Shown here piece by piece: positions 1 through 8,804 of a DNA stretch of 64,000 bases. Position 1 is the stretch's first letter, and every line of letters begins with the position of its first letter. Source of the DNA: a virus; IMG/VR virus record IMGVR_UViG_3300025707_000006, positions 1 through 64,000 of that record; one strand, written 5' to 3'. Made by a program: the position numbers and the translations under genes. Under the pieces are notes generated by a model. The model made no database searches. It was given only the letters and a program-made list of their open reading frames with translations, and had not been told where the DNA came from.

Positions 1-189
1 GATACGCATTGCAGATTTCTCATCGCCTGCCCTAAGAGTCTTGTCGATGAGTTTGTCTTGTTCTTTAAGGACAGCTTGTAGGTCTTTAATCGACCCGATT
101 GACCCCTTTAATATGTCAGACTGACCAGACTCGTTGATCTCTTTAAGAACAGTTGAAAAAATGTCCGTTAACTCTGTAGTGTTAGCCAT
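1..189 (-). CDS. Start of a probable tape measure protein (partial)
   Basis: The first 63 codons of a gene that runs off the left edge. The ATG is preceded by a good AGAGAGGTAAGATC ribosome-binding region. The visible part is hydrophilic and helical (MANTTELTDIFSTVLKEI, then KDLQAVLKEQDKLIDKTL), as expected for a coiled-coil N-terminus. The gene order tube, chaperone, second chaperone-position protein, then this gene is the standard place for the tail tape measure protein. The assignment rests on position; the visible sequence alone does not identify a family. Confidence 0.5.
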   Translation of the reverse strand, partial: MANTTELTDIFSTVLKEINESGQSDILKGSIGSIKDLQAVLKEQDKLIDKTLRAGDEKSAMRI

Positions 190-193
190 GATC

Positions 194-1264
194 TTACCTC
201 TCTAACTTCGGTAAAGGTCTGTTCGCAATCTGCTCTTGCAAAGATGGCATCTTGCCACCAGGGACTTGTTGTGACTTAAAGTATCTCTTGGAAAGATGTT
301 CAGAGTATTCTTGACCTTCATCAAAGTTAATCGTGCTTCGTTCTCTTCCTTGAGTCATCTGAGCCACCTCTTCATCTGTGTATGCTCTAATAGGTGAACT
401 CATAGATAAACTATTCATCTCGTGAACTTGCATCGCCATTTCACGAGCTTCTTGTGCTTGACGACTAAGAAATCCTTTTCTTTTCTCCATGTGCTCCATC
501 ACTTGGGATTTATATTCTTTCACCGCTTTATCGTGATTGTCCTCTTTACCCTCAATCCAATCCCAATACTCGCCCTGTAGCTCCTCTACCGATTTCTCGG
601 CTTTGAGTTTTTCTTTCTTCTCATCATTTAAATCACCTTTATTCGCCTCCTCGATTAACCTCTCTCGATACTCCGATTCTTTCTTCTTTCGCCCTTCCCA
701 ATCCCTCTGTGCTTTTTGAACACCTTTAGGGTTCATTGAAGAAGCAATGAAGAACGCCCGACCCCATTCGTCTTCTATATCACCCTTCTTATCTTCTGCT
801 TCGTTATAGGCGATCCAACTCTTTTGTAAATCGGTGAGGGGAAAGCTCTGTGCTGTAAAAGTCATCCCGAACCGAGATGCTTGTTTCCACTCTTCCCACA
901 AAACACGAGACTGATGTGTATAGCAAAACGCTTCAAAGGAACTCGCAAAAGAGTGAGACTCCTTCACACAACACCAGTAATATCTTATGACTCTCGTAGT
1001 AAAACGAGGGCAAGATAGAAAGTGTTTTAAGACCTCAAACGAGACATCTTGAGAGACATCAAACCCCCCAATAGACTGCAAAGTCCTAGCCAAGATGAAA
1101 GAGCTTTTTTCGACCTCGTACTCAGCATAGTCATCACTACGATGTACATCTTCGAGCATAGGTAGTCGAAACCGAAGTGTATATCCCTTTTTAACAGAGA
1201 CTACTAAGCCTTGACCACCAGTCTTAATGTAGTCGTGTATGGCTTCATGGTACTTCTTTTTCAT
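194..1264 (-). CDS. Tail assembly protein in the chaperone position
   Basis: A 356-residue charged protein. The central part (about 180-280) is very rich in Lys and Glu and likely forms long helices; no membrane segment or enzyme motif is visible. It overlaps the 3' end of the upstream chaperone gene in a different frame, and the probable tape measure gene follows at once. In many tailed phages the second chaperone product is made at this place, either separately or by frameshift fusion. I chose the ATG at 1264; an in-frame TTG three codons earlier is less likely. Function is inferred from gene order. Confidence 0.55.
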   Translation of the reverse strand: MKKKYHEAIHDYIKTGGQGLVVSVKKGYTLRFRLPMLEDVHRSDDYAEYEVEKSSFILARTLQSIGGFDVSQDVSFEVLKHFLSCPRFTTRVIRYYWCCVKESHSFASSFEAFCYTHQSRVLWEEWKQASRFGMTFTAQSFPLTDLQKSWIAYNEAEDKKGDIEDEWGRAFFIASSMNPKGVQKAQRDWEGRKKKESEYRERLIEEANKGDLNDEKKEKLKAEKSVEELQGEYWDWIEGKEDNHDKAVKEYKSQVMEHMEKRKGFLSRQAQEAREMAMQVHEMNSLSMSSPIRAYTDEEVAQMTQGRERSTINFDEGQEYSEHLSKRYFKSQQVPGGKMPSLQEQIANRPLPKLER

Positions 1265-1784
1265 CGTTCTCAAGATTTTCTAACTTTTGAGAAACTTCAA
1301 GGTTTTCAATACGAGCTTTCAACTGCTCTTTTTCTACCTCTGTGTCCTCAATGTTTATCTTTAAACTCTCGTCTAGTCCTTGCTCTAGCTCCTCTGATAG
1401 AAGCCCATACTGCTCGAATAACTTAGATAGTACATACTTAGACCAACTGTCCATTACTTGAACAACTGCTTCTTCTTTAGAAACCTTAACTGCTTTACCA
1501 TTTGGTAATGTGTCGCCTGTCTCGATTTCTTTTAAACCACGCAAATCGAGATCACCTACTTGAATGATAGACCGAGCAAGTGTCTCTCTACGAAAGGTGT
1601 CCGCAAACTCAACAGCAGATGAACCCTCAAGTTCGGGCAACATTTTCTGTACCTCAAGCTCCTCTTTTGGAGTGAGGTGCTTGATGAAGACCTTAATACC
1701 TTTAAGGTCTACTTCTCTTTCTCTTTGACAGAGTTGAGTAAGAGGAGACATCAACTCAAAGAGTTGTGATAAATTGATTGTCAT
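1245..1784 (-). CDS. Tail assembly chaperone
   Basis: 179 residues, between the tail tube gene and the tape measure region. The first half has a compact acidic body (KVFIKHLTPKEELEVQKMLP, then FRRETLARSIIQVGDLDLRG) that resembles tail assembly chaperones of large myo- and siphophages; the last 50 residues are a Glu/Lys coiled coil. The end overlaps the next gene by 20 bases, with that gene one base further along (+1 relation). This could be simple translational coupling or a programmed frameshift. Family assignment is from remembered sequence character plus order. Confidence 0.55.
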   Translation of the reverse strand: MTINLSQLFELMSPLTQLCQREREVDLKGIKVFIKHLTPKEELEVQKMLPELEGSSAVEFADTFRRETLARSIIQVGDLDLRGLKEIETGDTLPNGKAVKVSKEEAVVQVMDSWSKYVLSKLFEQYGLLSEELEQGLDESLKINIEDTEVEKEQLKARIENLEVSQKLENLENDEKEVP

Positions 1785-1854
1785 TTTATTTTCATCCTGT
1801 CCGTTTATTTGTAGAGGGTACGGCTACCCTCATAGTACCATGTTAGGCTAAAGA

Positions 1855-2715
1855 TTATGCAGGTGCTTCAGGTGCTGGAGCTACACCTGAAGCAGACGCA
1901 CCTGCTGAACGACCCGTAGCAGTAGCCGCTCTCTCATTGTACAGGAGTGAACTGTTCTGACCAAGTGTTGGATCATTACCAGTAGCCATGAACTCACCAT
2001 AGGTAGAGTATAGGTCATGCACATCTGTGATCTGAGCTTCGATATTCTGCTGAATGATGCCACCATCGGCTGACATCTCACCATGATCCATCGAAGTGAT
2101 CCAACAACCCTCACAATAAGTGATGAGTGCTTTGTGTATTTGTGAACCCACTGTACCAGCTTCACCCTCGGCATTAGGTACAGCACCATCTCCTAATGCA
2201 TTATTTGAATTCAATCCTCCTGTCGCATTTTGCGATGAGAAATCGACATCAACAAGGCCATTGGGGCCAGTAGCAGGTGCTTCGGTGTCAGCAAGAGTTG
2301 AGAACACAAGCTGTTGCTCAATGTCGAAAGGCCATCTGTGATGTTGTAAAGTACGAACGGGTCCATCAACACCACCTGCAAAACCAAATGCTTGGTGAGC
2401 ATTTGAGAGATAAAGAAGGGTACGAACAAATGAAGCACTGTGAGGGTCTGAAACACCAGGTACGAGTTCAGCAATCTGATCCCCGAAACCTACACCACGA
2501 TATGGTTCTGCACCTCTTGAAGATCCAGAGATTGAGAATGAAGCAACCACACCGATCTGATATAGAAGTCCATCTGTACTTCCATAAGCAGGTGTGAGAA
2601 TACGACACTTTTGAGAAACAACGGCACGAGTGTTTGGGGATGAATTGAACTTATACAGGGCAGAAGTACCTGCGATACCTGCTTGTGGGTTCATATCTTT
2701 ATTATTTGCTGGCAT
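1855..2715 (-). CDS. Tail tube protein
   Basis: 286 residues, no signal peptide, rich in small and beta-forming residues. The stretch SFSISGSSRGAEPYRGVGFG followed by DQIAELVPGVSDP is characteristic of tail tube proteins of large marine-type phages, as is the later NIEAQITDVHDLYSTYGEF. The C-terminus is a low-complexity Ala/Pro/Gly tail (residues 265-286). A strong AGGAGG sits 5 bases before the ATG and a class I promoter lies upstream at 2778, fitting high late expression of a major virion protein. The two chaperone-position genes follow on the same strand. Confidence 0.65.
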   Translation of the reverse strand: MPANNKDMNPQAGIAGTSALYKFNSSPNTRAVVSQKCRILTPAYGSTDGLLYQIGVVASFSISGSSRGAEPYRGVGFGDQIAELVPGVSDPHSASFVRTLLYLSNAHQAFGFAGGVDGPVRTLQHHRWPFDIEQQLVFSTLADTEAPATGPNGLVDVDFSSQNATGGLNSNNALGDGAVPNAEGEAGTVGSQIHKALITYCEGCWITSMDHGEMSADGGIIQQNIEAQITDVHDLYSTYGEFMATGNDPTLGQNSSLLYNERAATATGRSAGASASGVAPAPEAPA

Positions 2716-2777
2716 AATGTCCTCCTAGATTGACATGAGAGCTAAGGGAAAGTTTTGTTATTCATTTATATTTGAAC

Positions 2778-2792
2778 TATAAACGAACTATT
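2778..2792 (-). promoter_or_regulatory. Class I promoter, tail tube operon
   Basis: Gene-sense AATAGTTCGTTTATA, 63 bases before the tail tube ATG. It differs from the recurring class I core AATAGTTTATTTATA at two central positions. Confidence 0.6.
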
Positions 2793-2815
2793 AAAGACTA
2801 TGTGAGGTTGTGTAT

Positions 2816-3565
2816 ATGTCATTTACATCAAATGAGAAATCTTATGGTGGGTATTCGTCTTTCTCTCCCATGCGTCACGCTGAACGAGAAGGCGATAAAA
2901 AAGAGAGAAACAAGAATGTACCCGCTTATGTTCATGATAAGGTAGAAGAGATCATGGAGAAGCAAAAAGATAAAGATGAGGGTAAGGCATGGGCTGTGGC
3001 GTGGTCGATTTATTGTAAATATAAGAAACCAGGATCGGATCACTGTAAAAAAGAGAAGGACGATTATTTCCCTAGTCGGAATAAAAAAGCCACATGGACA
3101 AAACAAGAGCAACGAGAGATCAGAAGAAGAACACTTAGGATCATGGGTAAATTAGATCAGCTCGTGAGTAAAGGTCTCCAACACATCACTAAGATCATTA
3201 AAGTGAACACGAATACAGAGCGTGAAGAACAACTTGTATGGCATATGTTAACCTACGGTAAGTTCCCTACCTATATGTTCAAAATATCTACCGAAGCTCG
3301 TATCTTAGGTAAGATTTCTGGCCTAATGCACCACGATAAGAAGGTGTCTGACATCACTTACCAAGAAGAGAAGGTGGCTTACAAAACACTCTATAAGATT
3401 TGTAAATACTGCCACATTTATTGGTCTAGTAAAGTGTGGTCAAAAGTATGGATTGCATCGGGCGACATTCCGATTCGTACTATTCGTGTTGAGTTTTTAA
3501 CGCTTCATAATGTTGAGTTCAATGTAGAATATACAAGATTGCTTAGGTACTTATTTGATAGCTGA
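2816..3565 (+). CDS. Conserved phage protein with AWAVAWSxYC motif
   Basis: 249 residues, starting at the ATG at 2816 with AGG eight bases upstream; a GTG two codons earlier is possible. Residues about 38-80 contain VEEIMEKQKDKDEGKAWAVA followed by WSIYCKYKKPGSDHC. This motif recurs in many large-phage proteins, usually next to structural or maturation genes; I know no proven function for it. The C-terminal 150 residues are basic and partly hydrophobic with no motif I recognise. It is the first gene of the rightward block and lies divergently from the tail tube gene. Confidence 0.55.
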   Translation: MSFTSNEKSYGGYSSFSPMRHAEREGDKKERNKNVPAYVHDKVEEIMEKQKDKDEGKAWAVAWSIYCKYKKPGSDHCKKEKDDYFPSRNKKATWTKQEQREIRRRTLRIMGKLDQLVSKGLQHITKIIKVNTNTEREEQLVWHMLTYGKFPTYMFKISTEARILGKISGLMHHDKKVSDITYQEEKVAYKTLYKICKYCHIYWSSKVWSKVWIASGDIPIRTIRVEFLTLHNVEFNVEYTRLLRYLFDS

Positions 3566-3585
3566 AATCATATAAAGTACATTCC

Positions 3586-3606
3586 ACACCCATAAAGGAG
3601 GGGTGT
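3586..3606 (+). promoter_or_regulatory. Hairpin with the SNF2 ribosome-binding site in its loop
   Basis: ACACCC and GGGTGT can pair as a 6-bp stem around the loop ATAAAGGAG. The loop holds the Shine-Dalgarno sequence for the ATG at 3613. It could present or mask that site. Pairing is read from the sequence; regulation is inference. Confidence 0.35.
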
Positions 3607-3612
3607 ACTCAT

Positions 3613-5214
3613 ATGGACAATAAGAAACTACTCGCTACGATTGAAAAGCTCAGAGAGATAAGAGTCAAAGAAGATCTTACCCCACCTGCTTGTAAGATGC
3701 TTAATACACATATGCCTAATGGTGGGGAGATAAAGCTAAGACAGTATCAGATACAAGGTGTGCTTCACCTTTTGGCAATGCCTAGATTCGTTCTAGGTGA
3801 TGATACAGGACTTGGGAAAACCCTACAAGTAATCGCAACACTCGCTTATTTATGGGAAAAACGACCCGATATACCAGCAATCATCTGCACGACTAAGAGT
3901 GCTGTTGGTCAATGGGAATCCGAGTTCGATAAGTTCACTACAGGAGTAACGATCTTCAAATGCTTGGGGACTAAAAAGAAAAGAGCGAAAATCCATGCCG
4001 AGTTTAAAGAATTTGTGGGACCAAAAGCTATGGTCATGGGATATAGAACAGCAGTAAATGACTTTCAATACCTTCAAAGCATGACGGGTCATGTAATGGT
4101 CTTCGATGAAGCGACTGCTTTTAAAAATGATCGTGCTCAAGTTCACCAAGTCTGTCTACACCTTGCAGGTTCAGCAGAGCGTGTATGGTCTTTATCTGCA
4201 ACCATCATTAAGAATAGACTCATGGAAGCATGGGCTATTTATAAGGTGACTGTCCCCCATATCTTTGGGAATAAAACTAACTTTATGCGTGAGTATTGTA
4301 TCACTAGAGATCAAACAATACCTGGTTCTCGTAGGCGTATTAAGATTGTGGTTGGACACCGTAAGCGTGATATAGAAGCCTTTCGTGAACACATTGATCC
4401 TTACTTTTTAGGTAGACCAAAACATGAAGTCGCTAAAGAGTTACCCCCACTGACAACTAAAGTCATCCACTGTGATTTGAGTAAACCTCAAAAGAATAAG
4501 TATGCCGAAGCCCTACAAGGTCTACTTGAATACACAGACCCCGAAACTGGCGAGGTGATGGAGCGAGAAGTCACGAAACTCACAGCAGTTACAGTTTGTC
4601 AGCAAATTGTAAACCACCCTGCACTTATCGACTGCGATGGGGAATCAGGTAAACTAGAGACTCTACTTGATGTTTTAGATAATGAACTTAACGGTGAAAA
4701 AGTGATTATCTTCTCTCGATTTAGGGGCATGATAGATATTCTTGAGGCAGAACTAGAAGCAAAGAAGATTAAAACCGTTCGTATCACTGGTACAGAGAAT
4801 GGTAATCAGCGTATGGCTAGTCAAAAGGCATTTCAAGATGAGAAAGATGAGACTAAAGTTTGTCTCATTACAATGGCGGCGGCTGAAGGTATTAATCTCC
4901 AACTCGCTAAAGCGGTTGTCTTTTATGACACCCCTTGGAGTGCTGGTGATTACTTGCAGATCATTGGTCGTATGATTCGTATTGGATCAATTCACGAGAA
5001 GGTATTCAGTTATCATATCTGTGCTCCTAAGACCATTGATGAGCGTGTAATGAAAACCCTAAAGGCTAAGATGGGTTTGATTGAAGCTGTCTTAGGAAAG
5101 CGTCTTAAAGAGGATGGGGAAGAAGACTCAATTCTTGAAGTCGGTCAATCCGAGATTGCTGATCTCTTTGATGGTCTACTTGACGATGCGAGGGACATTA
5201 TAAAAGTTAAGTAA
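3613..5214 (+). CDS. SNF2-family DNA helicase/translocase
   Basis: 533 residues with both RecA-like lobes of a superfamily 2 SNF2/Rad54-type ATPase. Lobe 1 has Walker A DDTGLGKT (63-70), motif Ia-like TTKSAVGQW, Walker B DEAT (165-168) and motif III SAT (195-197). Lobe 2 has VIIFSRFRGMIDILEAEL, the motif V-like MAAAEGINLQ and motif VI QIIGRMIRIG. It should couple ATP hydrolysis to translocation on duplex DNA. The absence of accessory domains is usual for phage versions. It begins a replication cluster (helicase loader, DnaB). The start has a strong AAAGGAG site inside a potential hairpin loop. Confidence 0.9.
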   Translation: MDNKKLLATIEKLREIRVKEDLTPPACKMLNTHMPNGGEIKLRQYQIQGVLHLLAMPRFVLGDDTGLGKTLQVIATLAYLWEKRPDIPAIICTTKSAVGQWESEFDKFTTGVTIFKCLGTKKKRAKIHAEFKEFVGPKAMVMGYRTAVNDFQYLQSMTGHVMVFDEATAFKNDRAQVHQVCLHLAGSAERVWSLSATIIKNRLMEAWAIYKVTVPHIFGNKTNFMREYCITRDQTIPGSRRRIKIVVGHRKRDIEAFREHIDPYFLGRPKHEVAKELPPLTTKVIHCDLSKPQKNKYAEALQGLLEYTDPETGEVMEREVTKLTAVTVCQQIVNHPALIDCDGESGKLETLLDVLDNELNGEKVIIFSRFRGMIDILEAELEAKKIKTVRITGTENGNQRMASQKAFQDEKDETKVCLITMAAAEGINLQLAKAVVFYDTPWSAGDYLQIIGRMIRIGSIHEKVFSYHICAPKTIDERVMKTLKAKMGLIEAVLGKRLKEDGEEDSILEVGQSEIADLFDGLLDDARDIIKVK

Positions 5215-5265
5215 TCTGTTCTTTATTGATCTCTTATTCATATAAGGTGTAGCAAAGGAGTCATT

Positions 5266-5964
5266 ATGGATAAATGTAAAAAATGTGGTGGTGTAGGCTA
5301 CACACAAAAAGATAATGGACACATGGGTATGCCTCAAGCTATCCAATGCGATTGTGTTATTGATAAAGCCCTAGATGAACAAGCAGAGAGGGCATGGACA
5401 CATTTAAGCGTAGCTCCCATTCGCAAGCGTTCTATGCTTAACGGTAAGGTTTCTAAGAACCTTGTCATCACAGCCACTACAGATCAGTTGAGATTACATC
5501 TTAGATCTGCGTTAGGAAATCTTAGGAATCCTAATGTGTTTGTCAAAGTCATTGGGGATCACACGCTCATGTCTTCTTGGCTAGGGTCTATGATGATTCA
5601 AGGGAAAGACATAGCAGACCCAGACTTTCAGAGAGACTTAAAAGTTTACTCTTTGGATGACCTTGCTGAAGCACCGTATCTCATGGTGATAAGGCTTGGT
5701 ACAAAAGTAGCACGAAATGCGGCTATGTCTGAGGTCGTTGTTGAAACGATTGAGATTCGAGAACATTTGAAGAAACCTACTTGGCTTATCATTGATCCCG
5801 ACAAACCACTTGAGGAAGGGCATATTGCATGGAGTCAATTATTAGAGGACACGATTCACCCTTGGGATCGTATAAACCTTAATGAAAATACTTCCTCAAG
5901 TCGTACCCGAACTTCAAAGAAAAGCGTATCTAATATGGGGCAACATAAGCGAGTGAAACTATGA
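5266..5964 (+). CDS. Probable helicase loader with N-terminal zinc ribbon
   Basis: 232 residues. The N-terminus CKKCGGVGY, about 15 residues, then CDC resembles the zinc-binding start of DnaI/DnaC-type helicase loaders. The middle has alternating beta/alpha content with VFVKVIGDHTLMSSWLG and PTWLIIDPDKPL, suggestive of a RecA/AAA-like fold, but I see no intact Walker A. The last 25 residues are Ser/Arg/Lys-rich and probably disordered. The stop overlaps the start of the DnaB-type helicase by four bases, so the two are probably co-translated. Loader function is inferred mainly from that pairing and the zinc motif. Confidence 0.5.
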   Translation: MDKCKKCGGVGYTQKDNGHMGMPQAIQCDCVIDKALDEQAERAWTHLSVAPIRKRSMLNGKVSKNLVITATTDQLRLHLRSALGNLRNPNVFVKVIGDHTLMSSWLGSMMIQGKDIADPDFQRDLKVYSLDDLAEAPYLMVIRLGTKVARNAAMSEVVVETIEIREHLKKPTWLIIDPDKPLEEGHIAWSQLLEDTIHPWDRINLNENTSSSRTRTSKKSVSNMGQHKRVKL

Positions 5965-7487
5965 GTGATATTTTAAGAAGCATACTCCCAGATGAGCCAA
6001 GAGGTGATGACCCTAAGCTCATGTTTCAAAACTACTGTTCTCTTAAGGAGTCTGTCTTACGCTTTGACTTACCCTCAGAAGTCAATGTGTTCGAGTATGT
6101 TGAGGACTTCACTCTCAAGCATGGTCATTTACCTTCGCAACAGGGAGTTAGAGAATACTTTGAAGAGAATCAATCCTTTGATGAAGCAGATCGTATTCAA
6201 CAGATCGCTAACCGACCAGTCTCTTATCGAGGTGACTTTGTATCCCTAATCGAAAGACGAGTTGAAGAAGGTCGGATGACTAAGTTAGCTTCTGTTATGG
6301 CTGACGCTAAAGTCATCGCTCGTACAGGGCTTGAGGTTAAAGAAGGTCGGACAAAGAAGATCATTAAGGGTTCAAGGGATGCGGGGAACTTCCTACTCAA
6401 TGAGATTGCTAAGATAAACACCCCTACCTTTGGCTCTCGTATCGGGGGAGAAATCTTAGGTGATGGTGAAGACTTTTGGAATGAGTATGAACGCACTTGT
6501 AATAAACAAACTGACATCCTCCCACAAACAGGGCTATCTATTATTGATAATGCTATCGGTGGGTTCAAGAGAAAAGAACTATACATCATGGCGGCTTTTA
6601 CAGGTCACCTTAAATCTACCTCAAGTTTAAATTGGGTTTACAATCAGTCTGTCTATGGAGGGACTGATACACTGTATTTCTCTCTTGAAATGCACTATAC
6701 TCAATGTAGACGCATCATCTATGTCTATCATTCTATGCACCCTAAGTTCCGAGATAAGCGTATCGCTTTGGGTATACAGCAGGGTCAAACAGATGCAGGT
6801 ATTGATCCAGACAAGATCAAAAAGGGAACACTTACAGAAGATGAGCGTTCTTACATGAGAGATGTCATTGAAGATCTCGACAACGGTATGAAACAAGGAA
6901 ATTATGGGTCAATCCACATTGAGGTTGCCGATCCCGATGTTCTTGACTTCACAGTTGAAAACATCCGTACTAGAGCCGAGCTACTTTATCAAAAGGCCCC
7001 TTTCAAGATGATGGTGGTAGACCATGCTTTATTGGTCTCCCCTCGTAAGTGGGTAGCGTCCACTACGGATCGGTTAAATGAGGTCATCAGAGATCTTAAA
7101 AAGACATCTCTTGGATTTAATCGTGGTGAAGGTATTCCTGTCTTATGTCTGTTTCAGATCAGTCGTGAGGGTTATAAGTCAGCCGAGAAAAACGGTGGGT
7201 CTTACAACCTCACTCACTTGAGTTATGCAAATGAAGCAGAGCGTTCTGCTGATCTTGTGATCTCAAGTTGGTATGGTGATGATAAGCGTGAGAACAGTTT
7301 GGTTAAATACCAATGCCTCAAGTCTCGTGACCAAGCCCCCTTTGAAGAGTTTGACGCACAAATCGCTTGGCCTTATGGTCGTATCCTCGATATGCCTTTA
7401 CAGTTCCAAACGAACACCTCTTATAAGAGCAAAGGTAAAAAGACTGAAGTGTTTGACGATCCTTTAGACGCTCTCATGGATCTGTAA
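5961..7487 (+). CDS. DnaB-type replicative helicase
   Basis: 508 residues with the RecA-like C-terminal domain of hexameric DnaB helicases: GLSIIDNAIGGFKRKELYIM leads into the P-loop AAFTGHLKST (211-220), then LYFSLEM, the Walker B-like MMVVDHALLV and later LCLFQISREG, YANEAERSADLVI. The P-loop is atypical because Leu stands where Gly normally precedes the Lys. The N-terminal 170 residues are helical and diverge from bacterial DnaB. It should unwind DNA at the phage fork. It overlaps the loader gene upstream and touches the methyltransferase gene downstream, linking the replication genes and the modification island in one transcription direction. Confidence 0.85.
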   Translation: MSDILRSILPDEPRGDDPKLMFQNYCSLKESVLRFDLPSEVNVFEYVEDFTLKHGHLPSQQGVREYFEENQSFDEADRIQQIANRPVSYRGDFVSLIERRVEEGRMTKLASVMADAKVIARTGLEVKEGRTKKIIKGSRDAGNFLLNEIAKINTPTFGSRIGGEILGDGEDFWNEYERTCNKQTDILPQTGLSIIDNAIGGFKRKELYIMAAFTGHLKSTSSLNWVYNQSVYGGTDTLYFSLEMHYTQCRRIIYVYHSMHPKFRDKRIALGIQQGQTDAGIDPDKIKKGTLTEDERSYMRDVIEDLDNGMKQGNYGSIHIEVADPDVLDFTVENIRTRAELLYQKAPFKMMVVDHALLVSPRKWVASTTDRLNEVIRDLKKTSLGFNRGEGIPVLCLFQISREGYKSAEKNGGSYNLTHLSYANEAERSADLVISSWYGDDKRENSLVKYQCLKSRDQAPFEEFDAQIAWPYGRILDMPLQFQTNTSYKSKGKKTEVFDDPLDALMDL

Positions 7488-8707
7488 TGTTCTTTGAAAT
7501 CGACAAACCTAAACTCCCACCCCTCAAGGAGCTGAACCTATTAGATAAGAACAACGAGTTCTCGATTCCGTCCGACCTGTGGGCTTCTATCTTAGACCAA
7601 TACACGAAGCAAGAAATCATCGAGCATTTTTCGGATCTTATTGAGAACACTCCTGTGCCTTTCCCCTATAGAGTCTACGGTCTTGGAAATGTCCGTAAGG
7701 ACTACCTAGAGCTTTGCTCTGATACAGTGAAATGGGAAGAAGAAAGATGGGAGGCACTAAGGACACCTAAAGACCTTCCTATGCTCTATAAGGACAGGCC
7801 GATACACCTCGATTACATAAGTAAAAAAGGACTGTCTGTGTCGGATATGTTCACACAAGAAATACGAATGGAGTGTGGACATAAGTCAAGCCCATCGCCC
7901 ACTCGACAATGGGATCGGGTTGGATATAAATCAAAAGTTAGACCCATCTTAAAAGTCTTGATGGGATTGAACTTAAGTAGAACACTGAGGAGTGGTGTGT
8001 ATAAGACTGCCATGTTTGATTGCCTCCGACTTGGTAGGTACATGGCGAGTCAGTTTAAGCCCTCTTGTGCTAAAGCTATCTACGATTTCTTTGGTGCAAA
8101 GAAAGTGTTAGACTTCAGTGCTGGTTGGGGTGATAGGCTGGTTGGCTTTCATGCCTCTGATGCCGAGTCTTACATCGGCATAGATCCAAATACTAGACTC
8201 CACATTCAGTATAAAAAGATCTCCTCATTCTGTAACACCGATAAGGAGGTTAGGTTCATCTGCTCTCCTGCTGAAGATGCAGACTTATCTGATGTTAAAG
8301 TAGACTTCATTTTTACAAGCCCTCCTTATTTTGATACCGAGAGATATAGCCAAGAAGGAACTCAGTCGTGGAAGAGATACCCGACAATGAATGGATGGTT
8401 GAGTGGATTTCTTTACCCTACCCTCAATAAGAGTTGGGAAGCGTTAGAGGAAGGGGGTCGGATAGCAATCAATATAACTGATGTTCTTGATGGGAGTCAT
8501 TACTTAGAAATCATCAAACCGATGATTGAGTACATGGAGGGCTTAGGTGCTACTTATGAAGGAGTAGTCGGATATAGGACGAAAAAGAGACCAGGCGAAA
8601 ATCAAGGGATTGTTGGAGGGAGCGTGTTCTGCGAACCTATCTTCATTTGGTCTAAGGGGGAAGCTCTCGAACCTAAGTGGCATCAAGATAACTACTTCGG
8701 AGTTTGA
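7487..8707 (+). CDS. SPPY-type DNA methyltransferase, paralogue 1
   Basis: 406 residues. The class I SAM-methyltransferase domain occupies the C-terminal half: SAM-binding motif LDFSAGWGDRLVGF (about 208-221), acidic GIDPN (231-235) and catalytic SPPY (278-281). SPPY is typical of N4-cytosine/N6-adenine amino methyltransferases. The N-terminal 180 residues form a family-specific region shared with the three paralogues (8805, 10040, 15111). It begins MFFEI and ends PKWHQDNYFGV, features shared across this island. The start overlaps the helicase stop by one base (TAATG). DNA as substrate is inferred from the SPPY motif; target specificity is unknown. Confidence 0.8.
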   Translation: MFFEIDKPKLPPLKELNLLDKNNEFSIPSDLWASILDQYTKQEIIEHFSDLIENTPVPFPYRVYGLGNVRKDYLELCSDTVKWEEERWEALRTPKDLPMLYKDRPIHLDYISKKGLSVSDMFTQEIRMECGHKSSPSPTRQWDRVGYKSKVRPILKVLMGLNLSRTLRSGVYKTAMFDCLRLGRYMASQFKPSCAKAIYDFFGAKKVLDFSAGWGDRLVGFHASDAESYIGIDPNTRLHIQYKKISSFCNTDKEVRFICSPAEDADLSDVKVDFIFTSPPYFDTERYSQEGTQSWKRYPTMNGWLSGFLYPTLNKSWEALEEGGRIAINITDVLDGSHYLEIIKPMIEYMEGLGATYEGVVGYRTKKRPGENQGIVGGSVFCEPIFIWSKGEALEPKWHQDNYFGV

Positions 8708-8709
8708 CT

Positions 8710-8796
8710 ATGAGACTCATTTATACTGTAGCCTTTATAAGTACAATACCTGTAAAGAACGCAGGGAAAGCCTGCCTCAATGCAGTCAATCTTTAG
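8710..8796 (+). CDS. Possible 28-residue peptide between methyltransferase genes
   Basis: A short frame, starting MRLIYTVAFISTIPVKNAG, that begins two bases after the methyltransferase 1 stop. It uses the GGAG inside that gene's Phe-Gly-Val codons as a ribosome-binding site. This is the same arrangement used by the larger genes downstream. It may be a real peptide, a translational relay to the next gene or the worn-down start of a lost gene. Evidence is limited to spacing and start signals. Confidence 0.25.
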   Translation: MRLIYTVAFISTIPVKNAGKACLNAVNL

Positions 8797-8804
8797 GAGA
8801 ATGA

